A DNA stretch of 64,000 nucleotides from WLMZ01 sp038227995 (GTDB lineage: Bacteria > Actinomycetota > Acidimicrobiia > Acidimicrobiales > Ilumatobacteraceae), in NCBI GenBank assembly GCA_038227995.1, contig JBBRPP010000007.1:114425-178424 (forward strand), written 5' to 3'. Shown piece after piece: positions 1 to 8,072 of this stretch. A model generated the notes under the pieces. The model was not told where the DNA came from. It did not search any database and saw only the letters and a list, made by a program, of their open reading frames with translations. Positions within the stretch are counted from its first letter, which is position 1, and each line of letters begins with the position of its first letter. Position numbers and translations under genes: made by a program.

Positions 1-1074
1 GATCGCGGTCAGCGCGCCGGGCGTGAAGTCGAGCTCGACGTCTTCGAATTCGAACACCTTGCGATATTGCTTCACCAGCGCGTTCTTGGGCTCGGTGAGG
101 ATCTTCACCAGTGCCTCGTGATCGAGGCTCTGGACCGCGCCGACCATCGGCAGTCGACCGATGAACTCGGGGATCATGCCGAACTTGAGCAGGTCCTCGG
201 GCAGCACCTGTGCGAACAGCACGCCGACATCCTTGTCCTGCTTGCTGCGGACCGTGCTGTTGAAGCCCATGCCCTTGTGCCCGATGCGGTGCTCGATGAT
301 GGATTCGAGACCGGAGAAAGCGCCACCACAGATGAACAACACATTGGTCGTGTCGATCTGGATGAACTCCTGATGTGGGTGCTTGCGGCCGCCCTGCGGG
401 GGAACCGACGCAACCGTGCCTTCGAGAATCTTGAGCAGTGCCTGCTGCACACCTTCGCCGCTGACGTCGCGGGTGATCGACGGATTCTCGCTCTTGCGGG
501 CGATCTTGTCGATCTCGTCGATGTAGATGATGCCGGTCTCGGCCTTCTTCACATCGAAGTCGGCAGCCTGGATCAGCTTGAGAAGAATGTTCTCGACGTC
601 TTCGCCGACGTAGCCGGCCTCGGTCAACGCCGTTGCATCGGCGACGGCGAAGGGCACGTTGAGCATCCGCGCCAGCGTCTGGGCGAGGTGCGTCTTCCCG
701 CACCCGGTGGGACCGAGCAGCAAGATGTTGCTCTTGGCCAGCTCGACGTCGTCGCGGCGGCCGACACCAGCAGCCTGCTGGTGCTGGATGCGCCGGTAGT
801 GGTTGTACACCGAGACCGACAGGATCTTCTTCGCGTCTTCCTGGCCGACCACGTATTCGTCGAGGAAGCCACGGATCTCGCGCGGTGTCGGCAGGTCCTC
901 GAAACGCAGCTCGCTGGTCTCGGTGAGGTCCTCTTCGATGATCTCGTTGCAGAGGTCGATGCACTCGTCGCAGATGTAGACCCCAGGGCCGGCAATCAGC
1001 TTCTTGACCTGCTTCTGCGACTTGCCGCAGAACGAGCATTTGAGCAGCTCGCCGGTGTCACCAAACTTCGCCAC
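1..1074 (-). CDS. clpX: ClpX, ATP-dependent Clp protease ATP-binding subunit (partial)
   Basis: AAA+ unfoldase that recognises substrates and threads them into the ClpP chamber in the cytoplasm. The first 358 residues are visible; the window edge removes the C-terminal end (roughly 65 residues, judged from the usual family length). The GTG start is preceded by AGGGGG. The N-terminus carries the four-cysteine zinc-binding domain (CSFCGKS, then CDEC), and Walker A GPTGCGKT lies at residues 121-128. It lies 20 bp downstream of clpP on the same strand, as in many clpP-clpX operons, so tig-clpP-clpX is probably one transcript. Confidence 0.97.
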   Translation of the reverse strand, partial: MAKFGDTGELLKCSFCGKSQKQVKKLIAGPGVYICDECIDLCNEIIEEDLTETSELRFEDLPTPREIRGFLDEYVVGQEDAKKILSVSVYNHYRRIQHQQAAGVGRRDDVELAKSNILLLGPTGCGKTHLAQTLARMLNVPFAVADATALTEAGYVGEDVENILLKLIQAADFDVKKAETGIIYIDEIDKIARKSENPSITRDVSGEGVQQALLKILEGTVASVPPQGGRKHPHQEFIQIDTTNVLFICGGAFSGLESIIEHRIGHKGMGFNSTVRSKQDKDVGVLFAQVLPEDLLKFGMIPEFIGRLPMVGAVQSLDHEALVKILTEPKNALVKQYRKVFEFEDVELDFTPGALTAI

Positions 1075-1094
1075 GTTTCCCCCTGTTGGTTCGG

Positions 1095-1736
1095 TCAGCG
1101 AATGGGACCGGAACGGTCAACAGCTGAGCGGGACGAGATCACTTCATCGATGATGCCATACTCGACCGCTGCCTGAGCTTCAATCACGAAGTCGCGGTCG
1201 GTGTCGGCATGAATCCGCTCGACACTCTGGCCGGTGTGATCGGCCAGGATCTGCTCGAGCAGATCGCGCATGCGCAGGATCTCCTTGGCCGCCAGCTCGA
1301 GGTCGGTGACCTGTCCGTAGCCCACCTGACCCCACGGCTGGTGCAGCAGGACACGGGCGTGAGGCAGGGCGAGGCGCTTGCCCTTGGTGCCGGCGGCGAG
1401 CAGCACCGCGGCCGCCGATGCGGCCTGACCGAGGCAGATGGTGGCGATGTCGTTCTTGATGAACTGCATCGTGTCGTAGATCGCGAACAGCGCGGTGATG
1501 TCGCCACCGGGGCTGTTGATGTAGATGTTGATGTCCTTGTCCGGATTCTCGCTCTCGAGATGGATGAGCTGAGCGCAGACGATGTTCGCGACCGCGTCGT
1601 CGATGCCGGTGGGGATGAAGATGATGTTCTCGCGCAGCATGCGCGAGTACAGGTCAGAGTGACGCTCACCACGGCTGGTGGTCTCGATCACGTTGGGCAC
1701 GTAGTAGTTACGCACTGGGTCGAGCATGCTGCTCAT
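1095..1736 (-). CDS. clpP: ClpP, ATP-dependent Clp protease proteolytic subunit
   Basis: Serine peptidase subunit that forms the barrel of the Clp protease. It is 213 residues long, normal for the family. By alignment with the E. coli enzyme the catalytic triad is Ser107 (GQAAS), His132 (LHQP) and Asp182 (TDRDF). The start codon overlaps the tig stop by one base (TGATG), implying translational coupling. Actinobacteria usually carry two clpP paralogues that assemble into mixed rings; only one is seen here, so a second copy may lie beyond the left edge or elsewhere. An in-frame ATG at codon 4 is an alternative start. Confidence 0.97.
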   Translation of the reverse strand: MSSMLDPVRNYYVPNVIETTSRGERHSDLYSRMLRENIIFIPTGIDDAVANIVCAQLIHLESENPDKDINIYINSPGGDITALFAIYDTMQFIKNDIATICLGQAASAAAVLLAAGTKGKRLALPHARVLLHQPWGQVGYGQVTDLELAAKEILRMRDLLEQILADHTGQSVERIHADTDRDFVIEAQAAVEYGIIDEVISSRSAVDRSGPIR

Positions 1737-3175
1737 CAGTTGGTCTCCTCGGAGTCGTGATCGTGGTCGTGGTCGGCATGGGTGTGGCCGGCGTGATCGT
1801 GATCATGGTCGTGATCGCCGTGTTCGTGATCGTGATCGTGATCCTCGTGGTCGTGGCTGTGATCGTGGCCGAGCAGCACATCGTTGTCGATCACGTTGCC
1901 CTCCGGGTCGACGATCTCGACGTGATGCAGCAGCCAATCGAGCGCCTTGGTCTTGCGCAATTGGGCAACGAGCTCGCTGACTGCGTCGTTGCGCTCGTAG
2001 GCCTTGCGCACCTGGGCCGGCTTCTGGCGGACCTGCATTGCGATGCGTTCGTACTCGGATTCGATGTCGAGGTCGTCGACCTCGAGCGACTCCGCAGCAG
2101 CGACGGCGCGCAGGGCGAGATCGACCTTGACGGCCTTCTGTGACTGCACCCGCAACTGATCGAGGAACGAGTTGGCGTCCTGGCCGGTGGCCGACAGCCA
2201 CTGGTCGAGGGCGATGCCCTGCGCCTGGAACTGCTGCACCGTGTTCTGCACGCGCTGCTGCAGGTCGCCCTGCACCATCGCTTCGGGAGCTTCGATGTCG
2301 ACCAGGTCGGAGAGCGACGAGGTCAGCCGCTCGACGATCTGGCTGCGGGCCTGATTGAGCTTGACCTCGCTGAGTCGATCTGCCAATGCACTGCGCCATC
2401 CGGCAACCGTGTCGTATTCGGCGACGTTCTCGTCGACCCAGTTGTCGTCGAGCTCGGGCAGCACCATCTCCTGCACGCGCAGGATTTTGACTTCGAAGTC
2501 GGCGTCGGTGTCGTTGCCGTTCGGAATCGCGGTGAACGACAGCTCGTCGCCGGCCTTGGAACCGACGAGGTGATCGTCGAACGTGTCGGCGACCCAGCCC
2601 TTGCCGACTTCGTACAACCACTCCTCGGTGTTCAGCCCGACGATCGGCGCACCATCGCGCGTCCCCTGCAGGTCGAGCGTGACGTGGTCACCCAGTGCAA
2701 TCGCACGATCGGCGTCGACGAGCGTGCCCTGACGGCGCAATTCGTTGTTGACCGCTTCGTCGACATCCGCTTCAGCGGCGACGACAGCAGGCACTTCGAC
2801 CCGGAGGCCACCATAACCGGGCACCGTGACCTCGGGCCGAACCTCGCACGTTGCGTCGAACCCGACGGGACCGCTCTCTTCGCCGCCGGTGATCGACACT
2901 TCGGGGGTGGCGATCAGGTCGACGTCGTGCTCGCGCACGGCCTGGGCCAGATATTGCGGAACGCCGTCGCGCAGCGCCTGTTCGCGCGCAGCAGCGATGC
3001 CGATGCGTGCTTCGAGCACCTTGCGCGGCGCCTTGCCGGCACGAAATCCGGGGAGTCGAACCTCATGGGCGATCTTACGGAATGCGGAGTCAATGTCACG
3101 GTCGAACTCTGTTTCGTCGACCTCGACCGACAGCTTGACCTTGTTGCCCTCTAGGGCTTCGAGCGTGCTTTTCAC
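1736..3175 (-). CDS. tig: Trigger factor with His/Asp-rich C-terminal tail
   Basis: Ribosome-associated chaperone and peptidyl-prolyl isomerase that binds nascent chains. The GTG at 3175 (VKSTLEALEG) is chosen because trigger factors begin there; a longer in-frame extension would run to 3319 over the divergent gene's start region. The 479-residue product has the ribosome-binding domain with GFRAGKAP at 43-50, then the PPIase and C-terminal chaperone regions. Unusually, the last 44 residues (436-479) contain 17 His and 13 Asp in HD repeats. It is the first gene of an apparent tig-clpP-clpX operon. No convincing Shine-Dalgarno sequence is seen. Confidence 0.96.
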   Translation of the reverse strand: MKSTLEALEGNKVKLSVEVDETEFDRDIDSAFRKIAHEVRLPGFRAGKAPRKVLEARIGIAAAREQALRDGVPQYLAQAVREHDVDLIATPEVSITGGEESGPVGFDATCEVRPEVTVPGYGGLRVEVPAVVAAEADVDEAVNNELRRQGTLVDADRAIALGDHVTLDLQGTRDGAPIVGLNTEEWLYEVGKGWVADTFDDHLVGSKAGDELSFTAIPNGNDTDADFEVKILRVQEMVLPELDDNWVDENVAEYDTVAGWRSALADRLSEVKLNQARSQIVERLTSSLSDLVDIEAPEAMVQGDLQQRVQNTVQQFQAQGIALDQWLSATGQDANSFLDQLRVQSQKAVKVDLALRAVAAAESLEVDDLDIESEYERIAMQVRQKPAQVRKAYERNDAVSELVAQLRKTKALDWLLHHVEIVDPEGNVIDNDVLLGHDHSHDHEDHDHDHEHGDHDHDHDHAGHTHADHDHDHDSEETN

Positions 3176-3287
3176 AGGTCGACGAGTGTATCGGCCGAGG
3201 AAGATGCAACACGGTAACGAAACCAACCTGGTGAGATGACCGAGCGGAAAGATGCATCGGGTCCCCCGCATCGGGCACAATGGGAAC

Positions 3288-3554
3288 GTGACCACCTGGA
3301 AGCCCCATGCTCTCGCCAAGCCGCACGCCGATCAACTCGATCTCAGCGTTGGTGACCACGTCTCGGCGACGACCGATCTGCAGGACGTCGAGTCGGGCAT
3401 GACCGGGCGAGTCATCCTCGCCAACGGTTTCAACTGGCTTCGCTACCGCGTCCGGTTCGAGAACGGCGTCGAGATCGGCGACCTCGACCGGCGCCAGATC
3501 GAGCCATCGGGCAAGACGGCGAAGCGTTTGGCCAAGGCCGTCGCAAAGCGCTGA
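3288..3554 (+). CDS. Small conserved-looking hypothetical protein
   Basis: An 88-residue soluble, basic-ended protein starting at GTG 3288 (VTTWKPHAL); an upstream in-frame ATG at 3252 would add 12 residues. I do not recognise the family. The middle (GDHVSATTDLQDVESGMTGR and the following segment) resembles a short beta-barrel of the KOW or SH3 kind, and the end is Lys/Ala-rich (AKRLAKAVAKR). No membrane segment or signal peptide is visible. It is divergent from tig, so the 112 bp between them should hold both promoters. Codon use matches its neighbours, so it is probably real. Confidence 0.6.
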   Translation: MTTWKPHALAKPHADQLDLSVGDHVSATTDLQDVESGMTGRVILANGFNWLRYRVRFENGVEIGDLDRRQIEPSGKTAKRLAKAVAKR

Positions 3555-3705
3555 CGCTGCTCGCACAGCCGACCGGGCGTTTGCGCCTCGTCGACGTGCA
3601 TCGAGTGCTCGATGAACCCGATCGGGTCGTCGTTCGTATCTGTCGGTCATCCAGACGGACAATCGCAACGAACTACGGTTGCCCAATCACGAGGAAAGTA
3701 GCGAC

Positions 3706-4605
3706 ATGACTCTCGGACGTATTCTGCGCATCATCGGCGCAGTCGCCATTCTGATCGGTGGCATCGTCCACCTCGACCTGTATTTCAACAGTCAATACCG
3801 ATTCGCCGGCGACATGCCGAACTTCGGTCGCAGCATCTTGCTCAACGTGATCGGCTCGGCGATCATCGCCGCAGCCGTTGCCGCACGCAAGGAATGGTTC
3901 ATCCGCCTCGCCGGCATCGGCATGGCGTTGGGCACGATCGCATTGTTCCTCTTCGTTCACACCAACCACACGTTCCTGGGGTTCGCCGTCTCGGGAGCGG
4001 TCTTCGAGCCGTCGCCGCAGGCGCAGCTCGCGATCATCATCGAGATCGTCGCGATCATCGCCCTTGCGGCGACCTTCGTCCCATCGATCGACAGCGCCGA
4101 CGTGTCGCTGCCAACACCGATGGCCGGCGCGTCGGCCGCGGTCGCCGCGGTCGCCGTCATCGCGTTCGCCGTGCACTGGAACCCTGATGACACCAAAACG
4201 GTCGCACCGGCGACGAGCACATCGGCCTCGACCGCCACCACGACGGCGCCCGCAAGCTCGTCGCCGTCCGGCGCGACCACCGTTCCGGCGGCGAGCACAC
4301 CCGCCGTGAGCACTCCTGCGAGCAGCACCCCTGCCAGCACCCCGGCCGCAGCAGCCGCGAGCGCTGTCTCGATCAAGGACTTCGCGTTCGACGGGAAGTC
4401 CGTCACCGTCGCCAAGGGTTCGACCGTGACGTGGACCAACAACGATGGCGTCAAGCACAGCGTGGTCGCCGACGACAAGTCGTTCCGCAGCGAGTCGCTC
4501 ACGCAAGGTCAGACGTTCCAGTTCACGTTCCCGACCGCCGGAACGTTCACCTACATCTGTGGCATCCATCCCTACATGAAGGGCACCATCGTCGTCAGCC
4601 CCTGA
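3706..4605 (+). CDS. Membrane-anchored cupredoxin (type 1 copper) protein
   Basis: A 299-residue protein starting at ATG 3706, with GAGGAAAG ten bases upstream. Residues 1-157 contain four hydrophobic helices, residues 160-220 are a Ser/Thr/Ala/Pro linker, and 221-299 are a plastocyanin-like domain. The copper ligands are visible: His251 (VKHSVV), Cys285, His288 and Met291 in CGIHPYMKG. Family knowledge makes it an electron-transfer domain, presumably displayed on the outer face of the membrane by the helices. The redox partner is unknown and no cytochrome or oxidase gene is adjacent. It converges on the anti-sigma gene across a strong hairpin. Confidence 0.85.
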   Translation: MTLGRILRIIGAVAILIGGIVHLDLYFNSQYRFAGDMPNFGRSILLNVIGSAIIAAAVAARKEWFIRLAGIGMALGTIALFLFVHTNHTFLGFAVSGAVFEPSPQAQLAIIIEIVAIIALAATFVPSIDSADVSLPTPMAGASAAVAAVAVIAFAVHWNPDDTKTVAPATSTSASTATTTAPASSSPSGATTVPAASTPAVSTPASSTPASTPAAAAASAVSIKDFAFDGKSVTVAKGSTVTWTNNDGVKHSVVADDKSFRSESLTQGQTFQFTFPTAGTFTYICGIHPYMKGTIVVSP

Positions 4606-4627
4606 CGCTCCGTTTCCGACTCACCTT

Positions 4628-4659
4628 CGAGGCCGTCGTCCCAACGGGCGACGGCCTCG
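4628..4659. terminator. Hairpin between convergent genes
   Basis: CGAGGCCGTCG at 4628-4638 pairs perfectly with CGACGGCCTCG at 4649-4659. A further CCC/GGG pairing across one bulge closes the loop. There is no T-tract. It lies between the cupredoxin and anti-sigma genes and probably terminates transcription from both sides. Confidence 0.65.
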
Positions 4660-4755
4660 GCGCGTCCCGCACCGCCGACCGATCCTCTGGGTGGGCGCGC
4701 CGAGCGCGGCATGACGCGCTCAGCGCTCCCACGCTGAAGGGAGCGGTCAGACCGG

Positions 4756-5487
4756 TCAGGCGGTTGCGCCGGAGAGCAACATCGGGTTGCTCGACACGGC
4801 GACACCACCGGCCTTCTCGGCCGTGATCGCCAGCAAGGTGAGGTGACCGTCAACCGTGAACGCGGCGGCCTTCGGGTGCGGTCCGAGAACCCCGAGCGAG
4901 ACGACAGTGCCGTTGACCTTTCCCCACAGCTGATACGTGTGCTCGGCGTCGAGGGCGGGCAGGCTGCTGGCCAACAGGCAACCGTTGCCGCTCGGATCGA
5001 CGACGGCTCGAACCTTGAGGTCGGCCGATGTCGACGAGGTGAGCTGGGCCTGCAGCGAGTGCGGATCGGCGAGGGACTGCTCGACCGCACAACCGGCCGC
5101 GCTCGGCGTGGCGTTGTCGCTGTGCGAGATCCGGACCGCGACGACGGCGATCAGCGCTGCGGCGGCGGTTGCGACTGTCCACGAACCCACCGTCCGCGAC
5201 CACGCCTTGCGGCGCGATTGTCGCATCGGCATGACGTGAGCGAGTTCGGTCTCGGGTGCAGACGCAGAGCCTTCGAGGGCGCCGGCGATGCGGTCCCACA
5301 AACCTTCGGGCGCATCCATCCCCGACCACGCCAACATCGTCGCGACTTCGCGATGATCCTGCACCTCGGCGCGGGCCCGCGGACTGGCGGCGAGATAGTC
5401 CTCGACGGCTCGGCGCTCGTCGTCATCGACAGCGTCGAGCGCATACGCGCCGAGAAGGTCGTCCATGTCGAACGGGTTGGTGGACAT
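4756..5487 (-). CDS. RskA-type anti-sigma factor
   Basis: A 243-residue membrane anti-sigma factor expected to hold the adjacent ECF sigma factor inactive. The N-terminal sigma-binding region (MDDLLGAYALDAVDDDERR) is followed by one membrane helix around residues 104-120 and an extracytoplasmic RskA-like domain. Two cysteines, Cys133 and Cys170, sit in the external domain and could form a disulfide. The ATG overlaps the sigma stop by one base (TGATG), so the two products are probably made in a fixed ratio. Family knowledge suggests control by regulated proteolysis; the inducing signal is unknown. Confidence 0.88.
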   Translation of the reverse strand: MSTNPFDMDDLLGAYALDAVDDDERRAVEDYLAASPRARAEVQDHREVATMLAWSGMDAPEGLWDRIAGALEGSASAPETELAHVMPMRQSRRKAWSRTVGSWTVATAAAALIAVVAVRISHSDNATPSAAGCAVEQSLADPHSLQAQLTSSTSADLKVRAVVDPSGNGCLLASSLPALDAEHTYQLWGKVNGTVVSLGVLGPHPKAAAFTVDGHLTLLAITAEKAGGVAVSSNPMLLSGATA

Positions 5488-6137
5488 CAGCGGTCTCCCA
5501 ATGTGATGCCGGACGCTTGAAGGTTGCCACGGAGGCGTTTGAGCCCGACGCGGATCCGGCTCTTGACCGTTCCCTCGGCTTCGCCCAATCGCTCTGCCAC
5601 CTCACGATATGTCAGACCGCCGAAATACGCCATCTCGATTGCCTCCCGTTCGCCTTCTTGGAGATCCGCCAATGCTTCTCTGACCTGTGTGGCGAGGGTC
5701 AGGTCCCACACCTCACGGTCCACGTCGTACCCGGCGTCGGCGGTGAGGTGCGCTTCGCGGTCCTCGCGTCGGCGGCGCGACGTGCTCGATCGCAATGAGT
5801 CCACGGAACGACCATGTGAGTGCGCGAGCAGAAAACTGCGCAGCGAACCCCGATCCGGATCGAAGCGGTCGGGTTCGTTCCACAGCCGGAGGAACACTTC
5901 CTGCACGATCTCCTCGGCCTGCGCATGATCACCGAGCAGGCGCTTCGACAGCCCGAAAACCGCCCCGGCGTGACGGCGATACGCCTCCGCGAGCGCGCCC
6001 TGCTTGTAGCGGCCGATGGCCACCACCAAGGACGCGTCAGAAGCGGCGCTGAAGTCGTCTCGCACACCCAATGTTCGGAGCGGTTCGACTTCCGGATGAT
6101 CCTCTTGCTCGTCCGGCGTCTGATCCTCTGCGTTCAC
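5487..6137 (-). CDS. ECF RNA polymerase sigma factor (SigK-like)
   Basis: A 216-residue extracytoplasmic-function sigma factor. After an acidic N-terminus, region 2 is recognisable (HAQAEEIVQEVFLRLW) and region 4 forms the C-terminal helix-turn-helix (GLTYREVAERLGEAEGTVKS). The GTG start overlaps the upstream methyltransferase stop by four bases (GTGA), and the stop overlaps the anti-sigma start by one. The paired RskA-type anti-sigma places it in the SigK-like group. Its regulon is unknown, although many such pairs regulate their own operon, which here would include the RNA methyltransferase. Confidence 0.93.
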   Translation of the reverse strand: MNAEDQTPDEQEDHPEVEPLRTLGVRDDFSAASDASLVVAIGRYKQGALAEAYRRHAGAVFGLSKRLLGDHAQAEEIVQEVFLRLWNEPDRFDPDRGSLRSFLLAHSHGRSVDSLRSSTSRRRREDREAHLTADAGYDVDREVWDLTLATQVREALADLQEGEREAIEMAYFGGLTYREVAERLGEAEGTVKSRIRVGLKRLRGNLQASGITLGDR

Positions 6138-7282
6138 GTGTCGACCGTGCCCATTTGTTGCTCGTTCAAGTCAAATCTGGTCACTGCTTCGACGTGTGAG
6201 GTGTTCGGAAAGACATCGATCACCTCGGTGCCACGATGGAGGTAGTTCAATGCGACCAGCAAACGTGCATCGCGCGCAAGTGATGCTGCATCACAGCTGA
6301 CCAGCACGATCCGACTCGCGCGCGTCGCGGCCAGCCGATCCGCCGCGATCCGGCCGAGTCCGCTGCGCGCCGGATCGGCGATCACCAGGTCGGCCCGCAC
6401 CGGTTGCCAGTCTTCGAGTCGACACTCGACGACGGTGGCGCGGTCGGCCGACAGGTTCACGCGGGCGTCGGCACACGACGACGATGATGACTCGACGAGG
6501 ACCACCCGGGCTGCATGGTTGGCGACTGTTGCCGCGAACAGTCCCACACCTCCGTAGGCGTCGATCACGGTCATCATGGAGAGATCGAGATCGGCAACCG
6601 CACGTGAGACTGCATCCACGAGCAATGCGGCCGCCCGCGGCGACGACTGAAAGAACGAATCGTTGGAGACACGAAAGTCGTGGTCGCCAACACGTTCGAC
6701 GATCGCGCCACGCACGCCGAGCGAGTTGTCGCCACGAGCGAGGCCGACGCGAAGGGTGACCTCGGCATCGCGATCGAGGTGAAGCGAGCGGATGAGGCCG
6801 TTGATGGCCGGATCAGCCACGGGGCACGAATCGATCGGGACCACGTCGTGCGACCGCCGGGCCCGAAACCCCGGCCGGCCATCGGGCGATGCGGCGAGCC
6901 GCACGGTTGTTCGATATCCCCACGGCTCGACAGATGCGCCGGCGACGACCACGGGATCGACCAGTCGTCCGGTGCGAGTCAACGCCTCGCGCACGATGTC
7001 CACCTTGAGCCCGAGCTGACCCGACGGTTCGATGTGCTGCCAATCGCAGCCGCCGCAGCCCCGTTGCCACGCCTCGCATGGCGGCTCGACCCGGAGCGGC
7101 GACCCGACGACGACCGACTCGACCTCTGCGGTTGCGAAGTCCTTCTTCTCGGCGGTGAACAACGCTGTCACCGTTTCGCCCGCGATCGCGCCGGAGATGA
7201 ACACCACGCGCCCGCTGTCTTCCCGGGCGAGCGCGGCTCCCCCGACGACCATCTGCGTCGGGCGCAGTTCGGACGATTCCAT
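6134..7282 (-). CDS. TrmA/RlmD-family class I SAM-dependent RNA methyltransferase
   Basis: A 382-residue RNA (uracil-5-)methyltransferase of the TrmA/RlmC/RlmD family. The ATG at 7282 (MESSELRPTQ) is chosen because a longer frame would run into the divergent rpe gene. Cys69, Cys76 and Cys79 (CEAWQRGCGGC) match the family iron-sulfur cluster motif. The SAM site is VIDAYGGVGLF, the catalytic cysteine lies in VLVSCDAASLARD and the base in HVEAVTRFD. Whether it acts on tRNA or rRNA cannot be read from sequence. It is the first gene of an overlapping block with the sigma and anti-sigma genes. Confidence 0.87.
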   Translation of the reverse strand: MESSELRPTQMVVGGAALAREDSGRVVFISGAIAGETVTALFTAEKKDFATAEVESVVVGSPLRVEPPCEAWQRGCGGCDWQHIEPSGQLGLKVDIVREALTRTGRLVDPVVVAGASVEPWGYRTTVRLAASPDGRPGFRARRSHDVVPIDSCPVADPAINGLIRSLHLDRDAEVTLRVGLARGDNSLGVRGAIVERVGDHDFRVSNDSFFQSSPRAAALLVDAVSRAVADLDLSMMTVIDAYGGVGLFAATVANHAARVVLVESSSSSCADARVNLSADRATVVECRLEDWQPVRADLVIADPARSGLGRIAADRLAATRASRIVLVSCDAASLARDARLLVALNYLHRGTEVIDVFPNTSHVEAVTRFDLNEQQMGTVDT

Positions 7283-7339
7283 GGGCGCCGATGGTATTGG
7301 GCGCGTCACGTCTCCGGTCGTTCTGTAGCGTGATCGACG

Positions 7340-8023
7340 ATGCCACGGCCAATCGAAATCGCTCCGTCCGTCCTGCCGGCCGACCTCTCCAAGCTGGGCG
7401 AGGAAGTTGCTGCGCTCGAGGCGGCCGGTGTCGATCGGATCCAGTGGGACGTCATGGATGGGCAGTTCGTCCCGAACATCACCTTCGGCCCTGACGTCAT
7501 CGCCAGCGCTCGCCGCCATTCCTCGCTACCGTTCGAGGCCCACCTGATGGTGCTCACCCCCGACCTGCTTGCGCCCGAGTTCATCAAGGCCGGCTGCGAG
7601 CGTCTGATCGTCCACGCCGAGGCATGCACGCACCTCCATCGCACGCTGGGCAACATTCGTTCACTCGGCGCCAAGGCAGCCGTTGCGCTCAATCCGGCAA
7701 CCCCGGCTGATGCAGTCGCTCATGTGCTCGATCTGGTCGACATGGTGTTGGTGATGACGGTGAATCCCGGCTTCGGCGGTCAGTCGTACATCGCGACGAT
7801 GGAGCCCAAGATCCGCGAAGTTCGAGCGATGATCGCGGCCGCCGGATTGGCCGACACGGTCGATGTCGAAGTTGACGGCGGCATCGGACCGAACACGGTG
7901 GCCGGCGCTGCAGCCGCCGGTGCCAACGTGCTCGTGGCGGGGACCGCGCTCTTTCGCGATCCCGAAGGTCTCGAACACGCCGTCACCGATCTGCGCGCCA
8001 GGGCCAACGCTGCTCGCACCTGA
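7340..8023 (+). CDS. rpe: Ribulose-phosphate 3-epimerase
   Basis: Interconverts ribulose-5-phosphate and xylulose-5-phosphate in the pentose phosphate pathway. The 227-residue TIM barrel has the expected signatures: IAPSVLPADLSKL at the start, WDVMDGQFVPNITFGP, EAHLMV, VNPGFGGQ for phosphate binding and VDGGI near the end. It begins at ATG 7340, 57 bp from the divergent methyltransferase start, and stands alone on its strand. It ends just before a hairpin that separates it from the convergent gene. Confidence 0.96.
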   Translation: MPRPIEIAPSVLPADLSKLGEEVAALEAAGVDRIQWDVMDGQFVPNITFGPDVIASARRHSSLPFEAHLMVLTPDLLAPEFIKAGCERLIVHAEACTHLHRTLGNIRSLGAKAAVALNPATPADAVAHVLDLVDMVLVMTVNPGFGGQSYIATMEPKIREVRAMIAAAGLADTVDVEVDGGIGPNTVAGAAAAGANVLVAGTALFRDPEGLEHAVTDLRARANAART

Positions 8024-8051
8024 CCACGTGCACCTGACCAGGCGCACGTGG
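8024..8051. terminator. Hairpin downstream of rpe
   Basis: CCACGTGC at 8024-8031 pairs perfectly with GCACGTGG at 8044-8051 around a 12-base loop, directly after the rpe stop and before the convergent gene. No T-tract follows, so it is a probable bidirectional or factor-aided terminator. Confidence 0.5.
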
Positions 8052-8072
8052 CACGGGCCGGCGGTCACGACG

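Noticed and set aside
67..1176. Long plus-strand frame opposite clpX
   Set aside because: It is the complement of clpX codons; the minus-strand reading gives unmistakable ClpX motifs.
1745..1880. Repetitive GATCGTGGTCGTG-like DNA as a possible CRISPR or tandem array
   Set aside because: The repetition is explained by His/Asp codons of the trigger-factor tail; there are no spacers or fixed repeat length.
3176..3319. N-terminal extension of trigger factor
   Set aside because: The longer frame adds 48 residues of low plausibility and overlaps the start region of the divergent gene; trigger factors start at the VKSTLEALEG point.
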